Positions 22,342 through 34,132 of a DNA stretch of 64,000 nucleotides are shown here, one piece after another. The stretch spans positions 3,057,712-3,121,711 of the forward strand of contig NW_006500178.1 of NCBI RefSeq assembly GCF_000471905.2. Direction: 5' to 3'. Every line of letters begins with the position of its first letter. Within the stretch, counting starts at the first letter, position 1. The notes under the pieces were generated by a model. The model searched no databases, was not told where the DNA came from, and saw only the letters and a program-made list of their open reading frames with translations. The translations under genes and the position numbers were made by a program. This DNA comes from Amborella trichopoda. Its lineage: Eukaryota > Streptophyta > Magnoliopsida > Amborellales > Amborellaceae.

Positions 22342-24405
22342 TGTGATAAAGCACGGTGTATATATTTAAAAAAAAAATTATTCTTTCGACGGCAAGATCA
22401 CTTACAATGTCCAATTATAATAAAATTTTCCTTGAAACAAAAAAAAAAAAAAATGGATCTTACTTGTTACCACCTAAAACCAACTCTTTATTCAATAATC
22501 AAAACCTAGACTCTTTGCTTTATGGGAAAAGAAGAACCTAACATAAATAAATCTTAAAGAAGTAAAAATTATCAGAGATTACCTCAATCAGGCTTAGTAC
22601 ACCCCACATCGAGTCTCTTACTTCTGATGGTGCTCGAGATCTTTGATCGGTCTTTTGATTATCTTTTTTGAGGCAAAACTCAACTAATGCATATGGATCT
22701 CGATCTACAACCAACCACTTAATGCCTCAATACCTTAGTCTCATTCAAGCCCCCTTTTTTACTTGATAAGAGATAAAAATTCTAGAGAGAGAGAGAACTA
22801 CTAGCTAGGGGTGCGCTCCCTTTTCCTACCCACCACGAGAATGGCCTAACCTAGCTTGGGCGTGCTCCTTAGAACCTACAAGTGAGAGAGAGAGACTTGC
22901 TAGGTTTGGGCGTGCCCCTTAGGATAGTTTGAGAGAGAGAGAGAGTGTGTGATAGAGATAGGCCAGAGCGGAGCATGACCCTTTAGGTTTCTTAAAGAGA
23001 GAAACAACCTATGTGGGGCGTTGCCCTCTGGAGATCTTAGGGAGCAAAATAGAATTGTTACAGAGAGAAGAGAGATAAGAGGTGTATAGAGATCATGAGA
23101 TCAAAAGATCGCTTTTATTGATTTTTCATGCATTTGGGTTTGCTTTTTTAATGTGAGAATCAATTTTGACCATTGATATAAAGATACTTGTAGGGTGAGA
23201 GATATGAGCCATCTATTTCTTAGATCCACCATCAAGATGTTAATGAAGGTGCTAGAACTTTATCATCCCCTTCCTAAACCTATTCCTACAAAAAAAAAAA
23301 ATCTCTTTACTTTCTCTTATAGTAAATATTCATTCCTTATTTCATCCATCAAGCCTTCTTGATTCACGAGACTTTCTAAAACCATTAAATTCATTTCTTT
23401 AATGCAAGTAAGCTTCTCACCACAAAAGGACAGCCATTTGACATTAGATCCTCTCATCACAAATAGAAAGAGAGAGAGATCAATCCTTTTGGGTAGGGCG
23501 TGCCACCCTTTAAGGACCTCCAAATATATTGGAGGGTCCCACACATTTTTTTAAAATATTAATTTTCATTTTTAGGATTAATAAATCTCTTAGTTTATTT
23601 AAAACAGTAGAAATTGAATTTCTCTAGATTTAAAAATCCAAATGATAAAATTAAAATATCAAAAGATTCACAAAAAATTCAAATAAATATTCTTAAAACA
23701 AATAATATAAAACTAATTAAAAATAAATTAATTTTGATGGGAATTGGATCAGCATAGGTCTAGGATTTTATCAACGCACGAGAGCACTCCATCTTCAGCT
23801 CTGGACCGCGATCGACATTAGCTTTTTCAAACTGACCCAGTAGTTCCTATGATCCACAGTATACTGCAGGGGCTCATGATTGGACTGCTAAAGTCAATAA
23901 ATGGGCTAGGAGACGTAATCACAGTCTATGGATTTTAGGTTCTCCCCTAGAGATAAACCTATCCGCTTGATCATGATGCAACCATGACTCTATGATGTAT
24001 AGGGGTAATCTCGTACATTTATATGCTCACCCTCAATGGTGGATCTCTATCTCAATACAGTTATCTATGTACATATTGTGTGATGATACAATGATGAGGT
24101 TTTAACCTTTTCTTTATAGACAATTCATCACACACAAGGGTCACCTTAGCTCTCATATGGGCATACTTCGACCTCATCAAGGGCTACCACTAAACCCTTC
24201 TCGGTTTTAACTCTATGCCCAGGTACCTTAGGTTTTTTATAACTCGATTGGCTTAGCACGTTGAGCCTAGTCTGAGTATTAGCAAATTGCATTTGCCTAA
24301 TATGATCCACAAGAAGACCACACTCCCACTGAGTTTACGATTCATATATTCAAAATGTTTTATACAGTATCTCTTAAGGCCTTTAAAGGTCACATAAACC
24401 CAACA
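22342..24405 (-). mobile_element. LTR fossil, copy 2, inserted in the LINE RNase H region
   Basis: On the minus strand it begins TGTTGGGTTTATGTGACC at 24,405. The other end lies near 22,342. It aligns with the copy at 30,440-33,067 over both the LTR-like half and the GA-rich half holding GGGCGTGCYCC segments. LINE sequence stands on both sides (GTGATATCA at about 22,320 and TCAACGAGGTGAAACTGAGG from 24,406), so it is an insertion. No gag or pol is seen. It is a solo LTR or a non-autonomous relative, broken. The left boundary is uncertain by about 20 bp. Confidence 0.6.
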
Positions 24406-24800
24406 TCAACGAGGTGAAACTGAGGGGTAGTTAAAGAAAGAGTGTTAAAGCTCAATGAAGAAGCAACACCACATTATCATAGAGGGAGATTCAACAAGTG
24501 TCATAAGGTGATGTGAAAGCCCTCACCTTGTCACATGGAAATTGAGCCCCCATCATGGATGAAAATTAACTCAATCTTCAACTTAGTAAATTTGGCTAAA
24601 ACCTAGTTTCAGTGGCCATTCTCCCTCTCGCTCTCTCCCCTTAACCCTTGGCTGCCATCTTGCTTCTTTTCTTTTTTTTTTTCCTATGCTTCTCACCCAT
24701 CTCTCCCATCTTTTTCTTTTCTCTCTCGCTCTCCCTCCACTACTTCCTTTGCTTTCATTTATGATGTGCACTTTTTGTTGTAATCCTTCAATCACTGGAT
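24406..24800 (+). mobile_element. L1 LINE, part 3: RNase H tail and 3' end
   Basis: This is the continuation of the LINE after the LTR insert. It carries the same tail as at 9,209 and 12,918 (a GAGGGAGATTCAACAAGTGT segment coding EGDSTSVI, then the CT-rich 3' untranslated stretch). It ends near 24,800 at an ATGAAATTTGATCAAAAGAA block and runs straight into dispersed repeat R, as the other tails do. Confidence 0.75.
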
Positions 24801-25250
24801 GAAATTTGATCAAAAGAACGATGAGCAGTCTGGAATTAGATATACAAGTACAGGTAAAATGTTAAATAGTTTATATATGATCTCTAACATGGAGATCATG
24901 AATATAAAAAAAAAAAAATTTAAACAAAATTTAAAAATTTATTTTATGAAAAAAATATATTTGGATCATTAGTTTCAATTGTTTTTAGATGGACCACTCA
25001 TTTGTGTCCAATTTTAAGGTGGATGGTTTTATACCTTGGCAGACGCAATGCGCGATGGAACAATTTTCCTATTAGAAAATACCCGAAAAACTTGTTTAAC
25101 AATTCACCCTTGGTGTATTCATGTAAATTCCAAAACCCATTTTGGCAATAAATTCGAAATTTGATTAAAAGAATGATGAGCAATTTGGAATTAATTCTGT
25201 AGACAATTATGGCTAAAATGTTATGGGAAAGGTTTCTATACCTACTCTGC
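24801..25250 (-). repeat. Dispersed repeat R, dimer with about 357-bp period
   Basis: Unit starts are at about 24,795 and 25,150, both with an AAAAGAAYGATGAGCA block. The order LINE tail, then repeat R, then LTP upstream region is the same as at 9,209-10,660, which places this stretch inside the duplicated array unit. Confidence 0.65.
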
Positions 25251-25720
25251 AGCATAGAAGATCGATGCTTCCGCTACCATCCAGCCGTTCAATTTTGATC
25301 AAGAGAGCCTCTCACCATTTGATCTTAGATCTGACGTCTCAAAGTATTTTATTTTTATTTATTTTTATATATAAAAATTGTATGAATATGAAATTTGGTA
25401 CGTATCATCTTGTCATTGGGGCGCACCTGTAAAAAATATTAAAAATATTTTTTGATAAAATGTAATAACCAAAATACCCCTTGAAAATTTCAGGGGTATT
25501 TTGATTATTTCGTTTTATTAGAAATATTTTTTTATATTTTTCGCTAGTGCGAGTTTAATAGAGGATTGGACGTCTAAAATTTTCTATCAAAATAGTTTAT
25601 AATAAAAAATAAAAAATAAAACCATGTAGATACGTGACATTGTGATTTGGACAATCTTAACCTTCTATTTAAAGTTGGATAAGGAGAAATATATAAGTTT
25701 TATGCTGTAATGGAAACATA
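25251..25720. other. AT-rich intergenic stretch, no gene seen
   Basis: No supported coding or RNA feature. A pair of AAAAATATT..TTTTTTGATA and its approximate inverse near 25,430-25,540 could form a weak fold-back, perhaps a worn MITE. Confidence 0.4.
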
Positions 25721-25724
25721 TACA

Positions 25725-26179
25725 GCTTGCCCAAATGTAAATTGTGGAACGAGGGAATGCATAGGAGGCAGGTGCAGGCGTTTACCATTTGAATGATACA
25801 TGCGAATGAGTGGGTGGCACGTCCTTCCACGACTAAGAAACACATGCATTAACAATTGGAGAAATGTGAAAATGAGTAGAGTACGAGGCACGTTATGCAC
25901 TGCCCATGTATCAAAATCTTCTTGCAAAGCACGAGGCACGTTCTGCATTTCCCATTTTATCAAAATCTTTGTGCGAGGCATGTTATGCATTGCCCATTTA
26001 TAAAAATCTTCGTGCAAAGCACAGCTACTGTCCCCATATAAAAAAGAAAAAAGAAAAAAAGAGTGAAGCTCTTCTCTTCTTCTTCTTCCCTTGGCGATGT
26101 GCAAAACAGTGATCCTGAAGTCCCTATAAAAACTCTATCAACTCACCTCATCCACGGATTGATTGAGACACAGAGAGAG
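25725..26179 (+). promoter_or_regulatory. Upstream region of the intact LTP gene
   Basis: The region from 25,725 to 25,860 has a copy at 10,440-10,660. Three direct repeats of ACGAGGCACGTTMTGCA type start at about 25,883, 25,931 and 25,973 (periods 48 and 42 bp). Each ends with a CCCATTTATCAAAATCTT block. ACGT cores inside GGCACGT resemble binding sites for plant bZIP factors. A TATA-like CATATAAAAAAG lies at 26,036-26,046, about 135 bp before the start codon, followed by a CT-rich leader. Confidence 0.5.
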
Positions 26180-26458
26180 ATGGGTCGTCTTCTTACAGCG
26201 ATTGCAATAGTGATGTTAGTGATTGTCGAATTTGGGAATGGGGATGATAACTGTGTACTACGGATTCAACCATGCTTGCCTGCCCTTAGGGAGGGGTCGC
26301 TCTTCGACGCCGCTCATCCTTGTTGCCCAGCCCTAGGCATGACCAACCTTCTCTGCCTTTGCTTACTGAAAAATTCTTTGCTCCCTTCTCTTGGGATCGA
26401 TCCTAATCAACTCTTCCAACTCCGTGAGTTATGCGATCTGCGACCATTCGACTGCTAA
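26180..26458 (+). CDS. DIR1-like non-specific lipid-transfer protein, 92 aa, intact
   Basis: A small secreted protein of the 8-cysteine lipid-transfer family. The start at 26,180 is chosen because a signal peptide follows at once (MGRLLTAIAIVMLVIVEFG, cleavage probably near residue 21). An upstream in-frame ATG at 26,063 would hide that signal. The mature part has the complete pattern C25-x6-C32-x15-CC-x9-CxC-x23-C85-x6-C92. The CC, CxC and C spacings match the type IV group that includes Arabidopsis DIR1, as does LGIDP before the last helix. The first spacing (6) is shorter than the family's usual 9. Such proteins bind lipids in the apoplast; DIR1 acts in systemic defence signalling. A defence role here is only inferred. 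It appears to have a single exon, as is common. A frameshifted sister lies at 1,691. Confidence 0.8.
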   Translation: MGRLLTAIAIVMLVIVEFGNGDDNCVLRIQPCLPALREGSLFDAAHPCCPALGMTNLLCLCLLKNSLLPSLGIDPNQLFQLRELCDLRPFDC

Positions 26459-27754
26459 GGTAGTATGCGTGCTCTATCTCTCTCTCTCTCTCTCTCTCTT
26501 CGTTTAGTAGCACAGTGCTTCAAACCAAATGTGTTCTGCTCATTCACTGACAAAAGATCACACCATTTTTTTTTTATTTACTTGGTGCTTTCGTGATGAA
26601 ATAAATAGTGTATATATCTACCTAACTTTACAATATCCATGTATAAGACATTACAAGCTCATATATAACTTAAATGATTATAATAATAATTTGTCTAGAG
26701 TTAACAACACCTCCGAAATACAAACGTTTAAGTTAGAGGTGGTTGTGGTAGGTGTATTTATCAAAACAATCATTATTGTTTTTATCAAAAAATTATTTAA
26801 ATAGATAACTTTGTCATTAAGCAATGACAAATTTGAAATTTTCGCAAAAGTACAATGGCATAATGGCATTTTGAAAGTTAGTGTCTTGAACTTTATTTGT
26901 AGAATGCCTTTGTCCTTTAGTTAAAATTTCAATTTTACCCCTTATGGAGATAACAAAAGTACCCTTTGTAGTAGTAATATTTACACAAAAGTATTTTTTT
27001 TAAAAAAATAGACAACAAAATTAATAAATCCACTCTTCACAACTCTCTCTATCTTGAACCTTTATAAGGGTTGTGAAGTTTAGAATATCCTTAATAATAA
27101 GAATAATACCATTACAAAATGTCAATAATAGGTTATGTATTTCATCATGTACATGATCCGTAAGTGAAAATCCTATATATAATTTTTAAAAAATTAAAAT
27201 TTCAATTTTTTTCTTTAAAATATCCATCGCTTAAATTTTGTAACTACGAAATGCTATTAAGTAGGAAGAAAAGTATTTCGCGACCTAGAAGATTAAAATC
27301 ATGATTTTTTAAAAATAGGTTTTAAATAAATTCTACATTCATGATAACCTTTTTAAAATAAATTTGCCACATGTTGAGTAGATAACACAACATAGTGCCA
27401 CCACATAGATGCTAAATTAACTAAAGTCAAACCTACAATATAGTCTACCAAAACCGAACTTCTATTATTTAACTTCTAGGCAATCTAGCACACATGCCTA
27501 TTTTAAACTCTATAATGAAAAACATATGAACTTTAAATAAATTCTACACTATCATTTTTCATATATTATAGTTGAATATATCTATAATATAAAAATATTT
27601 AAATTGTCATTTTATGTTATAAGTTATAACTATAGCCAAAAAATATATAAGTTATCAATATATATTTTATAATTAAAAACTTATAAATATTGAAATTATT
27701 TTTATTTTATATATTAAATTATAACTTAAAAAAAAAAGGGAAAACAAACAACTC
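26459..27754. other. 3' flank and spacer, unit 3
   Basis: A (CT)n run lies at about 26,476-26,499. The sequence from 26,459 to 26,690 and from 27,125 to 27,745 aligns with the flank of the broken LTP gene. The about 430 bp between has no counterpart there. No gene is seen. Short frames near 26,530-26,870 have no family resemblance. Confidence 0.55.
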
Positions 27755-30434
27755 CTAAATAGTTATTCAACCCAATGGAGCAATTGCATAGTATGGTTTC
27801 GACACGAGCATGATCTACACACCGAAATTTAAAGCTTAGAAAAATATCGAAATCTTCACGCCTCTAATTCTTTTAAGAGATTGTATGCAATGATACCATT
27901 TATCTTTTGTACAAAGAGGTCATAATTATTTATTGCCATCCGATGTGAAATCTAATAGCTTAGTTGTATTACAAAGTTCAAGAAAATTTCTTTTGGAACA
28001 AATATAGCCGCCCAATTTCACATTTAATGATCAAAATTAATTGTGAGTACCTTGTACCAAATATAAATGGTTTATTGTATTCTTTTTCATTTATTTGAAC
28101 TTTTTTTTTTTTTTGCCCACGCATAATGATACTATCAAGAATGAAAAGTGAAGGGGAGGAAGGAGTGGATGTGTAGACATACTAATTTCCACAACATTGT
28201 TACTTAATTTTTCCCATAATCCTCATGAATCTCTCTTTATTGCGAAAAACTATATAGTTAAGAATCATGTCTTACCCAACAAAATCTCCTTGTTACGAGC
28301 TACAAATCCTATTATTCGTACGAATCCTTCCCCTCTCCAGGTTAACCGCATAAGCCTCGATAGCTCGGACGGGAGCACATACAACCCGCTCTGCATGTGG
28401 ACACTATCCACTTACTCCCTAGGAAGGAAAAGTCACTGAGGAGAATTATTTTTCATATCTAAATTTTGTGATCCTTATAAAAATCATGAGGCTATTATTT
28501 GTATATCCTTGATATTTTGAAAGCATAAAATTACTTATTGGGAACGCCATGCAAAATCACGTCTTATTTAACCTATAGTATTTCTCTCATCATAAAGGTA
28601 TTTATGGTCATTGTGAAAAGCACTTTTTTGGTGGAGCCTTTATAACCCACTTAGAGACAGAAATGTGTAGCTGTTTTCACTGGAACCTCTTGAGAGAAAG
28701 AAGAGAAAGTTTTGGGTAACATATAGACTGGGTATTTTGCACAAACCTGAGTTTCGTATGTGCTTGTATTGGGTCAGATTTCATCCACATTTCTTTACGG
28801 CAACATAGTTGGTCAAAGGTAGCAAAGAACATAGTTAATTTGAGAGTTTCTCTAACATTGTATGATAATCTCTATATACCACAAAACTTGCAATTCTTCC
28901 ATTAATAGTGAATCTCTCATTGCAAGTTTCCTGTAGATGTAGCCAGATTTTGGGTGAATCGCGTATATTTGTGTGCTAATGGTGATTGGATTATGATTTG
29001 TAGTGTGTTGTTGTCGTTGTAAGATTTCCTATTTATGTGTCCCTTGTTTTCCTTTCTATTTTATCTAAATTTATCACACCATATTTGGTTCCTGATTTTG
29101 GGTGAATCGAATATATTTGTGTGTTGATGGTGGTTGAATTATGATTTCTAATGTGTTGTTGTCATTGTACGATTTCCTACTTATGCATCTCTTGTTTTCC
29201 TTTCTATTTTTTCTAATTTTACTACATCATATTAGATTCCTACGTGCATGGATTTCTTGGAATCGATTTATCAGTGATAGGCAAGTTGGTTTCAAGATAT
29301 TAGATTTGTTGTGGTGGGGGGTTCACCGTAACATGCGGTGATCGAGCTAATCGTGATTCCCAACACTCTTAGATTGAATTTATTGGAGGAAAACGAGTCA
29401 ATAACTGATGTATTGGGGAGTCAATCCTTCCTTAAAATTACTCTTGCAATCAATTAGATGGGATTCATAACAAAATGAAAATGAAAAACCAACATGCTAT
29501 ACAAAATACATTTCGTTGATGCAACAAATCCTTATTAATGCACACTTAAAAATACACCTTTTTGATAAAACAAATCCATATTAATGCACAGATATAAAAA
29601 GAAGATAAAGTTGATTCACAAATGGGTTGACATTGAGGCTTAAGAAGAGATACAGGATCATTCAGGCTTTTTGGTATCATGGAATGGCAATCTGTCTAAC
29701 CTCTGCAAAAGCAATAAGCATCGAGTTATTTACTGTTGACATGAACATGATACATGTATTTGCCAACGTTTGGCACTCGAACAGTAACTAAACATTAATA
29801 GTAGAAGTCATCAACTGAACATTAATCATAAAAAAAGTATATTAAGCAAGCATTAATATCCATGAGTTTTTCTAAAATAGAAAGAATTTTGATCTTCTAA
29901 TCATCTATATCTCACCATTCGAATATTGGAGGGTCTCAATCCTAGAGTGTATTTGAGGTACCTTTAGGGCATATTTGATTTTGGAAGATGTGGTTTTAGA
30001 AATGGTCTACCAATACTTTAACACTTTCTTGTTTGATAACGGGGAAGTTTTACCATAAAGTGAATGCCGTGGTATCCACTTGCCTTGTATTTAACGCTAA
30101 AAAGTGGATTACGTTAATTTCAGGATTTTCATGAGAGACCATGGAACTTGGGATATCCACTTCCCTAGAAGACACGGACGTCCTCCCTCTCTCCCTCTCT
30201 GTATCTAACACCTCCCCTCCCTTATAGTTTGCAAACTTGTCAAAAATATCTTTCCCTCTATGTATCTAACGCCTCCCACTCCCTCATATTTTGCAAACTT
30301 AAGTATTTCTTCCCCTTTGTATCAACTGCATACACTCCCTCATATTTTGTAAATTTGGAAAAAAAAAAAAAAATTCACAGGTCCATCCTTCCAAGTAATA
30401 ACAATTTATTTTTTGATGATTCCGTTATAATGGT
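27755..30434. other. Duplicated spacer, unit 3
   Basis: Aligns with 5,535-8,355 throughout, including the M2 MITE at about 27,891-28,083, the Copia-like LTR relic (about 28,600-29,350) and the roughly 150-bp dimer at about 28,946 and 29,096. From about 29,965 it carries a truncated copy of the MITE that is complete at 35,544-35,788. No coding frame is conserved between copies. Confidence 0.6.
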
Positions 30435-31734
30435 TGAATTGTTGGGTGAGTGTGGCCATTAAATGCCTTATTAGTGCTTTAATAAAACATTTGATATAAT
30501 GAAACAAAAACACAGTGGGAGTGTGGTCCATCGTGGACCATACTAAGCAAATAACATTTGCTGATGCCAAACTATGCTTGACAGTCTAGGCCAGTTGGTT
30601 GAAAAAAACCGATATTACCTAGTTATAGAAAACTATCTGATAAGGGTTCTAATAGGTCTTACCGTAATGATGTCGGAGTATGCCCGGATGAGTGAGCCGA
30701 GGGAATGTTGTGTGATGGTGACCTTTAGAGACGGGGGTCCCTCATCTATGTACCATCATATAACATACATAATGATAGCCATTTCGAGAATGCGAATCAC
30801 CTTTTAGGGTGAAGATTATGCATGTACGAGAGATACCCTATGTGTCATAGGAGTAGCGGTCGCATCACGTTTAGGTGACATTGGCACATCTCTAGAGGAG
30901 AACCTGAAATCCACAAAGTGATATTACGACCTCTTGGCTCATCAACTAGACTTTAGTGACTCACTAATGAGCCCATGTATATACTATGGATCATGAGAAA
31001 CACTAGGTTGGTTGATGAAAATGTGGACCGGAGTCCACGGTTGAAGGTGGAATACCCCAAAATGTTTATTCCTAGACCATATGGATCCTTATCCCATCTA
31101 ATAAATTTAATTGTGTTTGTTTCTATGATGACATGATTTTATAATTATGATTTGAATTTTTTAGATATCTGGATATTTTATTTATAAAATTTGGATTTAT
31201 AAAAATAGAGATATTGATTATTAATATTTTAAATATTCAAATTAATTTTAAAATATTTTATTGATATTTAAATTATTTAAAATAGCATTGGTTGTACATT
31301 GTGCACATCGGGCCACCATGCCTAAATTGGTGGGGCCAACAAAACCACCTCCTCGATGGCACGCCCCAGTTTTAGGGGCTTCCTATTCTCATGGGTGGCA
31401 CACCCTTCTTTTAAGGGTTTTCCTATTTTATAGGGTTAAATTGATAAAGAGTAATAACTTTGACTCAGAGGCCAAGTAATTCTTGAGGAAGATTTGAATG
31501 AATTTGTAAAGTTTGATAAGGGTTATGCATATTTTGGATAAAGCTCAATACTATGATTAATATTATCTTATTTAATTTTTAAATATTATGGTTAATATTA
31601 TCTTATTTATTTTCTATTGATGGGATAATGATCAAAAGAAAAAGGGAATAAGGGTTTTAGGACCTTCCATAGCATGTTGATGGCCCATTTATGGAATGGA
31701 TGGTTCAAATCTCTCACCCGACAAATCACCCATG

Positions 31735-32050
31735 ATGAACGGTTCATATTCAATCCACAAGAAGAGGCAAGCCATACAAATCCTAAGAAACCCTTATGCT
31801 ATTTTTTGGATCAACGGTTCATATGCAATCCACAAGTTCTTATGCTATTTTTTGGATCAACGGTTCATATGCAATCCACAAGTTCTTATGCTATTTTTTG
31901 GATCAACGGTTCATATTCAATCCACAAGACGAGGCATGCCATACAAATCCTAAGAAACCCTTATGCTATTTTTTGGATCAATGGTTCATATTCAATCCAC
32001 AAGAAGAGGCATGCCATACAAATCCTAAGAAACCCTTATGCTCTTTTTTG
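31735..32050. repeat. Tandem repeats of about 46 and 79 bp inside LTR copy 3
   Basis: The block CTATTTTTTGGATCAACGG plus TTCATATGCAATCCACAAG recurs five times. Short units lack, and longer units contain, a GCATGCCATACAAATCCTAA segment. Open frames over it are artefacts of repetition. Confidence 0.85.
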
Positions 32051-32780
32051 AACTATAAAAAGAAGACCCCTTGCCCATAATTCTCTACCCACCAATTTCT
32101 CCAATAAGGGCACGCCCCAACCGTAGAAGTCTCTCTCTGGACCATACAAAGGGGGGTACGCCCCACCTTTTGGACTATGTCTCTCTCTAGGTTTATCTAA
32201 GGGTCACGCCCCACCTTTTGGACTATGTCTCTCTCTAGGTTTATCTAAGGGTCACGCCCCACCTAGATGGTGTTCTATCTCCCTAACCTAAGGGTTGACC
32301 TAGATGGTGTTTTATCTCCCTCTAACCTAAGGGTTGACCTAGACAGTGTTCAATCTCCCTCTCATCTTGCTTTGATGAGCCTAAGGGTTGGGTAGTAGCA
32401 AGTAGATGCTATCTTGATTGAACTAGGGTGTTCTATCTCTCTCTAACCTAAAGGTTGACCTAGATGGTGTTCTATCTCCCTCTCATCTTGCATTGATGAG
32501 CTTAAGGGTTGGGTAGTACGAAGTAGATGCTATCTTGATTGAACTAGGTTTTACAGCTTTGTACCTAAGTTCGAATTTTGTGATCAAGAGGAGTTAATGG
32601 TTCCATTAGAGGGTTAGCCTTGAAATTTGCTTTCCCATTGAGATTGAAAGTTGATCATTGATCTCAAGCCATCGGATGGTGATAACTCAGTGTGGGGGTG
32701 TAACTAGCCCGGTTGAGATAATCCCCGGCATTCTTTTTTTTATTTCTTGCCTTTTCAATTATATTGTCTTTACTTTCCCA

Positions 32781-32876
32781 AGCATGAGAAGTAGTGGTTA
32801 CTTTGTTTGTTTAGCATGAGAAGTAGTGGTTACTTTGTTTGTTTAGCATGAGAAGTAGTGGTTACTTTGTTTGTTT
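32781..32876. repeat. 32-bp tandem repeat, three perfect units
   Basis: AGCATGAGAAGTAGTGGTTA plus the next 12 bases repeats at 32,781, 32,813 and 32,845 without change. The perfect identity points to a recent slippage event. Confidence 0.95.
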
Positions 32877-33268
32877 AAAGAGAATTAGTTTAATGGCATC
32901 AATGTTTTAAGATCTTGGATTTGTTGGTTTTACTTTTATTTTTTTTTGAAGCAAAAATTATTGTAGCAAGACCACTTGCGAGTAATCTTTGCCAAAAAAC
33001 AAAAAAAGGTTGAAAAGAATAAAATATATATATATTCCCTGGCAAGATCATGTTGGTCTTCCTTTCAAAAATTACCCGGTCCGTATGTGAATTTCCCTAG
33101 AGATTTTCACCAATGAACTAAATATAATCTCCATGAAACTCACTAATCTGGTCTTGTTTGAAAAGTAAGGAATTAACGGCGCCTTTTTTTTTTCTTTCAT
33201 GAAACCCCTTTAGACCAGGATTGACTATCGCAGTTAAGAAGAACTATTATGCCTTTGAATCATATTAC

Positions 33269-33685
33269 CTTCTTCCCTTGTAAGGGGTCAAGGAGATGAA
33301 GTTGGACATGCATTTACATTCTTCAGATATGATATCTGATATTGCCATAGCATTCCTATTTTCAGTGGCAGTATATAGTTTCATAACTATATCTAATGCG
33401 ATGGGCTCATCCTCACTTCCTCCTATGCTCCTTGGATCTAGTGCACATAACTTAAAACTGTCACTTTTTGGAGAGATATTCCCCTGCCTTGAATGTAGCT
33501 TTGTGATGGTTTGAGAAAGGCCAAAGGAAAATGGAGGCTTAGCTTGGAGGAAGGCACCAAACTTTGAGCAGATAAGCCATAGCTTCTTCTTGAGATGGCT
33601 GGTGTGGTTGCATTTGGTGGGTATGCTAACTTTGGCAAGGAGTTTGGTGGGAAGTGTGGCTTGACAAGAAGAAAGCCATATCCAT
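33269..33685 (-). pseudogene. NTF2-like gene fragment: exon 1, frameshifted (unit 3)
   Basis: Homologous to exon 1 of the complete copy at 36,835-37,251, with the ATG (ATGGATATGG) and the GAAGAAG/GTAATA splice donor still recognisable. Single-base losses break the frame. One lies near the 3' end of the exon, where the unit 1 and unit 4 copies have GTAAAGGG and this one has GTAAGGGG. Exons 2-5 are missing, as in unit 1. It cannot code for a working protein. Confidence 0.65.
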
Positions 33686-33882
33686 AATCTAGTAGGTATT
33701 GAGTGGGCTCAAAAGGCTAGTGGGGAAGATGAAGTTTTGGGTTTGAGAAAAAAGGACAAGAGGCCAAGATAAGACTGAAGCAACCAAAAGGAAAAGAGGG
33801 CAAAACAAAGCAACCCTTTGATGGTCTGACAAGTCAGGTATCTTCAAAAAGGACAACTGGTTACATCATTTGTACCACACAT

Positions 33883-34112
33883 GGGCAGATTCCCTTCTGT
33901 GATACCAATGAGGCGGAATTGAGGGCAGTTAAAGGAGTATTAAAACTCAAGGAAGAACAACACCGCATTATCATAAAGGGAGATTCAACGAATGTCATAA
34001 GGTGGTGTGAAACCCCTCACCTCCTCCCATGAAAATTGACCCCCCATCATGGATGAAATAATGTTCAATCTTCAGGCGAGGGATGGCATCTTCAATCATA
34101 TTAACTGGAAGA
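33883..34112 (+). mobile_element. L1 LINE tail, 3'-truncated (unit 3)
   Basis: The same RNase H tail as at 9,209 (GGGCAGATTCCC, then GAGGGCAGTTAAAGGAGT). It breaks off near 34,112 in AATCATATTAACTGGAAGAG. The next unit begins at about 34,133, so the junction between array units 3 and 4 runs through this LINE tail. Confidence 0.65.
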
Positions 34113-34132
34113 GCACTTTTTTTGGATAGAGC

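Larger units (their letters stand above)
30440..33067 (+). mobile_element. LTR fossil, copy 3, 2.6 kb, inserted in unit 3
   Basis: It begins TGTTGGGTGAGTGTGGCC and ends TTGGTCTTCCTTTCA. The flanks are TGAAT at left and AAAAT at right, a weak 5-bp duplication. The host sequence on either side is continuous in unit 1 (8,340-8,370), which proves an insertion. It is related to the copies at 288-1,638 and 22,342-24,405. The interior holds tandem repeats: units with GGTTCATATKCAATCCACAA at 31,735-32,050, GGGTCACGCCCCACCT segments at 32,155-32,260, and a 32-bp unit repeated three times at 32,781-32,876. There is no coding content. It is a solo LTR or non-autonomous element. Confidence 0.65.
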
